This document shows positions 13,909-17,957 of a stretch of 17,957 nucleotides of DNA, piece after piece. Source of the DNA: Lachnospiraceae bacterium. GTDB lineage: Bacteria > Bacillota > Clostridia > Oscillospirales > Ruminococcaceae. Made by a program: the position numbers and the translations under genes. The notes beneath the pieces are model-generated. The model did not search any database. It worked only from the letters and a program-made list of their open reading frames with translations, and had not been told where the DNA came from. The stretch covers positions 1 through 17,957 of the forward strand of contig JAMPFE010000041.1 in assembly GCA_023664705.1 (NCBI GenBank). Direction: 5' to 3'. Within the stretch, counting starts at the first letter, position 1. Each line of letters starts with the position of its first letter.

Positions 13909-13917
13909 GTGTATAAT
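13888..13917 (+). promoter_or_regulatory. Promoter of the Cro/CI-type repressor gene
   Basis: TTGATT (13888-13893), an 18-nt spacer and TATAAT (13912-13917), about 20 nt before the ATG. The -35 lies in the spacer of the perfect operator O3, so binding there should repress the repressor itself. Confidence 0.65.
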
Positions 13918-13937
13918 ATATTTAGGGGGGTGATACA

Positions 13938-14165
13938 ATGCCAATAAGATACAAGATAGATGTGCTAGCCGCTTTAAAGAGTGCGGGATATTCCTCGTAT
14001 AAGCTGCGCAAAGAAAAGTTATTCGGAGAGAGCACCATTCAGAAAATACGCAATGGAGAAATATTAAACGCTGATAACCTTTCTATAATCTGCAAGCTTC
14101 TCCACTGCCAGCCCGGCGATCTTATGGAGTATGTTGAGGACGCACCGGGGGACACCACCGAATAG
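13938..14165 (+). CDS. Cro/CI-type (XRE) helix-turn-helix regulator, 75 aa
   Basis: ATG 13938 follows GGGGGGTGA. The protein is essentially a single helix-turn-helix domain: MPIRYKIDVLAALKSAGYSSYKLR, then LFGESTIQKIRNGEILNADNLSIICKLLHCQPGDLMEY, which is the Firmicutes HTH_26-like Cro/C1 form. Such short regulators usually dimerise on palindromes and control a divergent operon. Here the divergent partner is the 33-aa/HIRAN unit, and three matched palindromes separate them. There is no sensor or protease-cleavage domain, so induction would need another factor. Confidence 0.9.
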   Translation: MPIRYKIDVLAALKSAGYSSYKLRKEKLFGESTIQKIRNGEILNADNLSIICKLLHCQPGDLMEYVEDAPGDTTE

Positions 14166-14169
14166 CACA

Positions 14170-14212
14170 AGCCGCTCTCGATGTGGGAGCGGCTGAAATT
14201 TTGTAAATTTTT
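14170..14212 (+). terminator. Terminator of the Cro/CI gene
   Basis: AGCCGCTC (14170-14177) pairs with GAGCGGCT (14187-14194) around a 9-nt loop. T-rich sequence follows (GAAATTTTG, then a run of T to 14215). The stem sequence is shared with the hairpin after the HigA gene. Confidence 0.8.
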
Positions 14213-14225
14213 TTTGAAAAACCCC

Positions 14226-14275
14226 TTGACAAAATAGGATAAATCCTATATAATGAATATAGGATAAAAACTATA
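14226..14275 (+). promoter_or_regulatory. higBA promoter with two operator palindromes
   Basis: TTGACA (14226-14231), 17 nt, TATAAT (14249-14254). Between the boxes lies the palindrome ATAGGAT-AA-ATCCTAT (14234-14249). A second, weaker one (ATAGGAT at 14259, CTATAT at 14271) lies near the start site. This is the usual layout for repression by the antitoxin or the toxin-antitoxin complex. Confidence 0.82.
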
Positions 14276-14286
14276 TTGAGGTTAAA

Positions 14287-14664
14287 ATGCAGAACAATGA
14301 AATAATATTTTACAGAACAGCGCAAAAAGAATGTCCTATGTTAGAGTTTTTGAACGGCTTGGACATGAAAATGCGTGCCAAAGTGACGCGCACGGTTGAT
14401 CTCCTCCGCGATAACGGGGGCGCTCTTCGCGAACCGTATTCAAAGCCATTGACGGACGGTATATTTGAATTGCGTATAAAGGTTGGAACGAACATTACGC
14501 GAGTGCTGTACTTTTTCGTTATTGGCAACAAAATCGTGCTGACACACGGCTTTGTTAAGAAAACGCAAAAAACGCCGCCTGCGGAGATCGACAGAGCGAA
14601 ACGCTGCAGAGCTGATTATTTAAGCAGGCAGCACGAAAATGATGATGTAGGAAAGGAGAATTGA
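14287..14664 (+). CDS. higB: HigB/RelE-superfamily toxin (phage Gp49-like)
   Basis: The 125-aa product has GAGGT 5 nt before its ATG. It shows the Gp49-like HigB pattern: EIIFYRTAQKECPMLEFLNGL near the start, KVTRTVDLLRDNGGALREPYSKPLTDGIFELRIK (33-65), RVLYFFVIGNKIVLTHGFVKKTQKTPPAEIDRA (72-104). Toxins of this family are ribosome-dependent mRNA interferases. The gene precedes its antitoxin with a 1-nt gap, the order typical for higBA. All expected blocks are present, so it looks intact. The pair may stabilise the island between 12668 and 15375. Confidence 0.9.
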   Translation: MQNNEIIFYRTAQKECPMLEFLNGLDMKMRAKVTRTVDLLRDNGGALREPYSKPLTDGIFELRIKVGTNITRVLYFFVIGNKIVLTHGFVKKTQKTPPAEIDRAKRCRADYLSRQHENDDVGKEN

Positions 14665-14665
14665 T

Positions 14666-14938
14666 ATGGACGATATGCAGAAATATCTTGATGAGCAGCT
14701 TAAAAATCCCGAATTTAAAAAGGAGTATGACGCGTTGGAGCCCGAGTTTGCCCTTATCAGAGCGATACTCGACGCACGACGCGAAAAGGGTATTACTCAA
14801 AAGGAGCTTTCCGAACGTACGGGTATAGCGCAGGGCGATATAAGCAAGCTGGAGAACGGCAGCGCCAATCCGTCTGTAAAAACGCTCAAAAGAGTAGCCG
14901 CTGCTCTCGGTAAAAAGGTTAAGATTGAGTTTATTTAA
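14666..14938 (+). CDS. higA: HigA-like antitoxin (XRE helix-turn-helix)
   Basis: The 90-aa product has AAGGAG 7 nt upstream, inside the toxin's end. An N-terminal helical stretch (about 1-35) is the likely toxin-binding part. Residues 41-72 (KGITQKELSERTGIAQGDISKLENGSANPS) are a clear Cro/CI helix-turn-helix, followed by the VKTLKRVAAALGKKVKIEF end of the fold. It should neutralise the toxin and repress the operon through the palindromes upstream. Confidence 0.92.
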   Translation: MDDMQKYLDEQLKNPEFKKEYDALEPEFALIRAILDARREKGITQKELSERTGIAQGDISKLENGSANPSVKTLKRVAAALGKKVKIEFI

Positions 14939-14943
14939 GAATA

Positions 14944-14970
14944 AGCCGCTCTCAAAATCGGGGAGCGGCT
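14944..14970 (+). terminator. Terminator-like hairpin after higA
   Basis: AGCCGCTC (14944-14951) pairs with GAGCGGCT (14963-14970), starting 5 nt after the stop. It is followed by CGTTGTTC, a weak T-tract. The stem is the same as that after the Cro/CI gene. Confidence 0.65.
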
Positions 14971-14981
14971 CGTTGTTCATC

Positions 14982-15086
14982 GGGGAATACCCCTAAAACG
15001 CCCATATTTGCGTTCTAAGAGGCTTGTAACCTCTCGGGAGTTCCTTCCATTGCCAAACCTCCAAAATCACTCACAGCGCAAATATG
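14982..15086. other. Structured non-coding segment with nested inverted repeats
   Basis: No gene fits 14971-15159. It contains GGGG-AATA-CCCC (14982-14993) and a perfect 10-bp inverted repeat CATATTTGCG (15003-15012) with CGCAAATATG (15077-15086). Enclosed by that repeat is AGAGG-N7-CCTCT (15018-15034). As RNA this would be a closed multi-branch structure; as DNA it could be an element end or attachment region. I do not recognise a known family. Confidence 0.45.
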
Positions 15087-15124
15087 AGCCTTTTGCGTGC
15101 AAGCAGCTGATTTTGCCCGAAAGT

Positions 15125-15158
15125 CAAGCCGCTCGATAGTATCGGAACGAGTGGCTTG
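15125..15158 (-). terminator. Hairpin just after the VRR-NUC fragment
   Basis: CAAGCCGCTCG (15125-15135) pairs with CGAGTGGCTTG (15148-15158), with one G.T pair. On the minus strand it begins 1 nt after the TAG of the nuclease fragment. The following tract (ACTTTCG) is weak. The arm repeats the AGCCGCTC core of the two other terminators in this island. Confidence 0.5.
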
Positions 15159-15159
15159 T

Positions 15160-15375
15160 CTATGCATACCTCAAACAGCCCCGAAATCGCGCGAGAACGG
15201 CGGGTTTGCCTTTAGGGGTAAAGTTAACCGCCGAAAGAGGAAACCGCAAAATATCCCGCCTTGCCTCATTGCTGCCGTAACACACAGCGACCGCATACCC
15301 GCTTGACTTGAGCCGCTCAAGCCAGCCGCGCTGATAGTCGGACAGCTTGCCGTGCGGTGTTTTAAGCTCGATATC
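15160..15375 (-). pseudogene. VRR-NUC nuclease, C-terminal fragment
   Basis: From GAT at 15375 the frame reads DIELKTPHGKLSDYQRGWLE and on through RLKSSGYAVAVCYG to a TAG at 15160. The IELKTP-x-G-x-LS-x-x-Q-x-x-WL and GY-x-x-x-VC-x-G pattern is that of VRR-NUC domains (PD-(D/E)xK nucleases of phages). The E-x-K pair (Glu, Lys) of the active site is present, but the preceding half with the other acidic residues is gone, and a TGA lies 9 nt upstream in this frame. It is fused out of frame to a winged-helix gene. This is the remains of a phage or ICE replication module. Confidence 0.75.
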
Positions 15376-15653
15376 CAGATTTTTTCATATATTTGCTCGT
15401 GAGACAATGCGTTCCCTTTATTTATCACCAACAGGCGGAGAATGTCGTATTCCTTTGCCGTTAGAGCGATTTCGCTTTGGTCGGAGTACACCTTGCGCTG
15501 CTTGAAATTTATCACGAGTTTCGAAAATGATATGGAAAAATCTCCCTCAATCCTCATTATAGCAAATTCTGGATGACTTTTCAGTACCGCCATTATCTCG
15601 TCAAAAGCGTCAATGTCATTATCATCGAATTCTATAAGCAATGCTCGTCCCAT
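15376..15653 (-). pseudogene. Winged-helix regulator, truncated after residue 93
   Basis: The frame from ATG 15653 reads about 93 residues that resemble OmpR-type winged-helix proteins: LVINFKQRKVYSDQSEIALTAKEYDILRLLVINKG, then ALSHEQIYEKIW. In that family the recognition helix and wing should follow IYEKIW. Instead the frame enters VRR-NUC sequence in a wrong phase, so the DNA-binding domain lacks its last third. The upstream 45 residues (GRALLIEFDDNDIDAFDEIM) resemble the N-terminal extension of such regulators in Clostridia. No strong ribosome site is seen (GGAAAG about 13 nt upstream). It follows the cyclophilin lipoprotein by 54 nt. Confidence 0.72.
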
Positions 15654-15707
15654 TTTGCAACCGGCTTTCCAAATACTTGTGCTGATTTGTCGTTAATACG
15701 CAGATGC

Positions 15708-16754
15708 TTAATTTCTGGCAATCTCAAACGTCACGTCGGTGTCTCCCATGCTTTCAAATATTTCCACGCCCGAATCGATATGCCCGATCTGCTGGCGCTC
15801 AAACTCCTCTCCATTCTGATCGTAAAGGATCACCAAACTGCCGCGCGGAGGCCAGTATGCAATATCGCCGATCTCATAGCCGTCATAGTGCAGATTGTCC
15901 GTAGACAGCGCGCCCGCGTCGTAACGATAGCACATCTCGCGCCCGTAGAGATCGTTCATTTTCAGCGTCATGGGCATTTGAGCCATCAGCGCTCTTGCCG
16001 TCGAATTGTCCTCAAAGGTCGCGTAAAGCACCGTATTGCCGACCGTGATTTTTACTTTCATGGATTCTTCTCCCTCCTGAATATCCGTATCGGAACTTTC
16101 CGATGTTTGTTCATTGCCTGTATTTGAACTTTCCGTGTCGGAGGATGTCTCGTCCGCAATGTCCGAAATCTCCGAATCGGAGGTCTGTTCGTTATCCGCA
16201 TTATTTGAAAGCGCAATTGTTACGTCAAGCCGCCCTTCGAGCTTGTCAAGCGCGCTCTGCGGATCGGTGATACGTCCGAGATTCACAAGATCGCCCGTGT
16301 TCGCGGAATTTTCCCCACCGCTCACGAATATCACAAAATTGTTTGCGGGAGTCCAAAAATCGAGATCGCCGTTTTTATATCCGCTCGTCACATCGTTTTC
16401 GGAATATTCTATATTTAAATTCCCGCCGCAGAAATCGTTATCCGAATCGTTCAGCGAAACGGTTATCGGAAGCTGCGCCGCCAAACTTTTCGCGGGCGTT
16501 GAATCATAAAGATAGCCGTTCAACACGGTATCTCCCGCGGTCAAGGTAATGGGAATGTTTTCTCCCGTTTCGGTCGGGGTCGTATCGGAGGCGTTATCCG
16601 AAACCGAGGAAACGGCAGCCGAATTTTGCGGCTCACTCTCGCTTGTATTTGAGGAAACGCTTTCGCTCAGTGCGGAATTCGGTTCGCTTCCATTGCACCC
16701 CGCAAGCGAAAAAATCATTGCAAACGCCGTTAAACAGGCAAAAAGTTTTTTCAT
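15708..16754 (-). CDS. Lipoprotein with two cyclophilin-like domains
   Basis: The 348-aa product has AAAGGAG 7-8 nt before the ATG. The lipoprotein signal ends at the lipobox SLAGC (Cys20). An acidic Ser/Thr-rich linker (21-66) follows, then cyclophilin-like domain 1 (about 67-183: ITLTAGDTVLNGYLYDSTPAKSLAAQLPITVSL, GDLDFWTPANNFVIFV), a second linker (184-231) and domain 2 (232-348: KVKITVGNTVLYATFEDNSTARALMAQMPMTLKM, GDIAYWPPRGSLVILY). The shared pattern (D-N/S-S/T-x-A-(x)n-LP-x-T, then GD, W-x-P, V-I) marks the small bacterial cyclophilin-like fold family, whose activity is unknown. It is downstream of a flavodoxin remnant by 15 nt. Surface anchoring is inferred from the signal. Confidence 0.87.
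   Translation of the reverse strand: MKKLFACLTAFAMIFSLAGCNGSEPNSALSESVSSNTSESEPQNSAAVSSVSDNASDTTPTETGENIPITLTAGDTVLNGYLYDSTPAKSLAAQLPITVSLNDSDNDFCGGNLNIEYSENDVTSGYKNGDLDFWTPANNFVIFVSGGENSANTGDLVNLGRITDPQSALDKLEGRLDVTIALSNNADNEQTSDSEISDIADETSSDTESSNTGNEQTSESSDTDIQEGEESMKVKITVGNTVLYATFEDNSTARALMAQMPMTLKMNDLYGREMCYRYDAGALSTDNLHYDGYEIGDIAYWPPRGSLVILYDQNGEEFERQQIGHIDSGVEIFESMGDTDVTFEIARN
16059..16078 (-). promoter_or_regulatory. Internal ribosome site and ATG at cyclophilin domain 2
   Basis: AGGAGGG (16078-16072) lies 10 nt before an in-frame ATG (16061-16059, Met232). The product from there is a 117-aa signal-less protein that is exactly one cyclophilin-like domain, the size of free-standing family members. 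In the long form the site encodes Gln-Glu-Gly-Glu-Glu-Ser of the linker. Confidence 0.5.
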
Positions 16755-16769
16755 AAAAATTCTCCTTTC

Positions 16770-16982
16770 TCAATCCGCGATACCAATCTCGGAAAGCCAT
16801 TCGGAAATATTTTCGCTCATATTCCGCCCTCCCGAACGCAGCGTGATCCCTTTTAAAACCGTCGCATCCGCTGCCAAAGAAGCGATATTTTCCCCGCTCC
16901 GAGCGACGTGCAAAGACGTGCAAAAAGGTATCACCGTTTTTCCCGAAAAGTCGTATTCATCAAGAAAAGTTCGGATCGCCAT
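16770..16982 (-). pseudogene. Flavodoxin, C-terminal remnant
   Basis: The frame contains AIRTFLDEYDFSGKTVIPFCTS, the last part of the flavodoxin fold as found in Clostridia flavodoxin-family proteins. ENIASLAADATVLKGITLRSGGRNMSENISEWLSEIGI follows, its final helix. The FMN phosphate-binding loop and the first two thirds are missing; upstream sequence is the C-terminus of serine recombinase D in another frame. It ends 15 nt before the cyclophilin lipoprotein, so both were likely one operon before the disruption. Confidence 0.8.
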
Positions 16983-17937
16983 AGAGAACCTTGTACTGAA
17001 TATAATGCATAGAGCATTTTTCCTTGCCGTAAGTACTGTACGTGCTGCACAAATAATGCTTATCCACGGTTTTCATTGCTCCCGATTTATTATTCATCAG
17101 TCTCAATGCTTTACCGCAGTCGGCGCATTTAACAAGCCCCGCAAAAATTTGTGTTTCTCCGTTTTTTCGAGGACGTTTCCGACTGTCGATATGAGCGTGA
17201 GCCTGTTCCCACAATTCCCTTGAAATAATTGGCTCGTGAGTATTTTCTACGGTATACCACTCGTCTTTTGGTCTGAGAACCTTTTTCTTGTTTTTGAACG
17301 ATATGGTCGATTGTTTATTATGGACGCTGTTGCCGATGTACGCCTCATTGGATAAGATATCCTTTACATTTGACGTTGTCCACTGATGCTGCTTGCTCTC
17401 GGGCTGCCCCTCAAAGATGTGAGCGAATGTTCCGTATCTCTGATAGTTCAGCCATGCGGGAGTCGGGATATGTTCATCGTCAAGTGTATGACGTATCTTG
17501 GCGGCTCCCATTCCGTGTGCGGCAAGGTCGAATATTTTCTCAACTATCCACCTTGTTTCCTCGTCCGGGATAAGTTTACCTTTGATTTCGGGGTGTTTTT
17601 TGTATCCGATAGGAGCATACGCCCCGTAATGCGCTCCGCCCTGAAAGCGGGTTTTCATAGCTGCTTTGACCTTTTTACTGGTTTGCCGTGCGTGCATTTC
17701 GTTGAGAATATTCAGGAATGGCGCGATCTCGCTCTCACCTTTCTCGCTGTCCACGCCGTCGCTGAGCGCGATATATCTCACACCCTTTGACGGGAAGTAG
17801 AAATCGGTGTATTGCCCCGTTAGGACATAGTTTCTGCCAAGTCTGGACAGGTCTTTCGTGATAACGCAGTTGATTTTTCCGTCCTCAATATCGTCAATCA
17901 TACGCTGAAAACTCGGTCTGTCAAATATAGGCGTTAG
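16960..17937 (-). pseudogene. Recombinase D: large serine recombinase truncated at both ends
   Basis: The frame is open from 17937 to 16960. It starts at IFDRPSFQRMIDDIEDGKIN, in mid catalytic domain, then VITKDLSRLGRNYVLTGQYTD and MHARQTSKKVKAAMKTRFQGG. The recombinase domain follows (YGAYAPIGYKKHP; WIVEKIFDLAAHGMGAAKIRHTLD; VKDILSNEAYIGNSVHNK), then the zinc ribbon (FAGLVKCADCGKALR, HYLCSTYSTYGKEKCSMHYIQY). It stops a few residues later in flavodoxin sequence, so the coiled coil and C-terminus are lost. Upstream, a TAA at 17938-17940 blocks the frame and the Ser-containing motif is not seen in the last 17 bases. It differs from A-C: the core is intact without frameshifts, so the loss is younger. 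Confidence 0.83.
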
Positions 17938-17957
17938 TTAGCGATAGTTTTTCAAAC

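Noticed and set aside
16549..17223. A 224-codon plus-strand open frame.
   Set aside because: It is opposite the lipoprotein signal, flavodoxin remnant and recombinase D, all recognisable on the minus strand. The translation has no domain-like pattern.
17925..17957. Possible copy of the array box (CTAACTAAC) at the right edge of the window.
   Set aside because: Only about nine bases match, and the flanks do not follow the unit. Too short to call a repeat.

Overview
The window looks like a chromosomal accessory region from an anaerobic gut-type Firmicute, probably a Clostridia (Oscillospiraceae/Ruminococcus-like) genome. The grounds are strong AGGAGG-type ribosome binding sites, TTGACA/TATAAT promoters, lipoproteins with Ser/Asp/Glu-rich linkers, Clostridia-type large serine recombinases, and families typical of that group (C_GCAxxG_C_C, iron alcohol dehydrogenase, paired aldo/keto reductases, cyclophilin-like fold). 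The code is standard: TGA is used as a stop by several intact genes. I give no species.

Layout. (1) 1-3440 is a graveyard of three serine recombinase genes, all on the minus strand and laid end to end. Recombinase C lacks its N-terminus; B lacks its catalytic domain; A keeps only its zinc ribbon and C-terminus. Each upstream gene ends exactly or almost exactly where the next one resumes in mid-gene, as expected if each element had inserted into the recombinase gene of an older one. Two tiny overlapping ribbon-helix-helix-like genes follow A. (2) 3552-5965 is a TetR-controlled plus-strand operon with two tandem aldo/keto reductases. (3) 5983-6722 is an AlkZ-like gene carrying one in-frame TGA. 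(4) 6734-10883 is a tight minus-strand operon: MATE exporter, sugar/maltose-type O-acetyltransferase, rhodanese lipoprotein, iron alcohol dehydrogenase, C_GCAxxG_C_C protein. An AraC regulator is divergent from it. (5) 11815-12695 has no convincing gene but holds a degenerate tandem array with a period near 87 bp. (6) 12668-14970 is a small phage/ICE-like island: a CxxC zinc protein, an unknown small protein, a HIRAN-domain protein with a 33-aa leader gene, a divergent Cro/CI repressor with three regularly spaced operators, and a HigBA toxin-antitoxin pair. (7) 14982-17937 has more scars: a winged-helix regulator spliced to a VRR-NUC nuclease fragment, a double cyclophilin-like lipoprotein, and a flavodoxin remnant spliced to a fourth truncated serine recombinase (D).

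How it fits together. Aldo/keto reductases, flavodoxin, cyclophilin-like protein, iron ADH, C_GCAxxG_C_C and rhodanese suggest one redox/carbonyl-detoxification neighbourhood that mobile elements have cut up. The strongest things to pursue are: the three-operator divergent switch (TTATACAC-N9-GTGTATAA, centres 34-35 bp apart); the 87-bp array that also forms the 3' end of the zinc-protein gene; the serial recombinase-into-recombinase junctions; and two surface lipoproteins that each keep an internal Shine-Dalgarno/ATG at the start of their folded domain, suggesting fossil gene fusions or dual secreted/cytosolic products.
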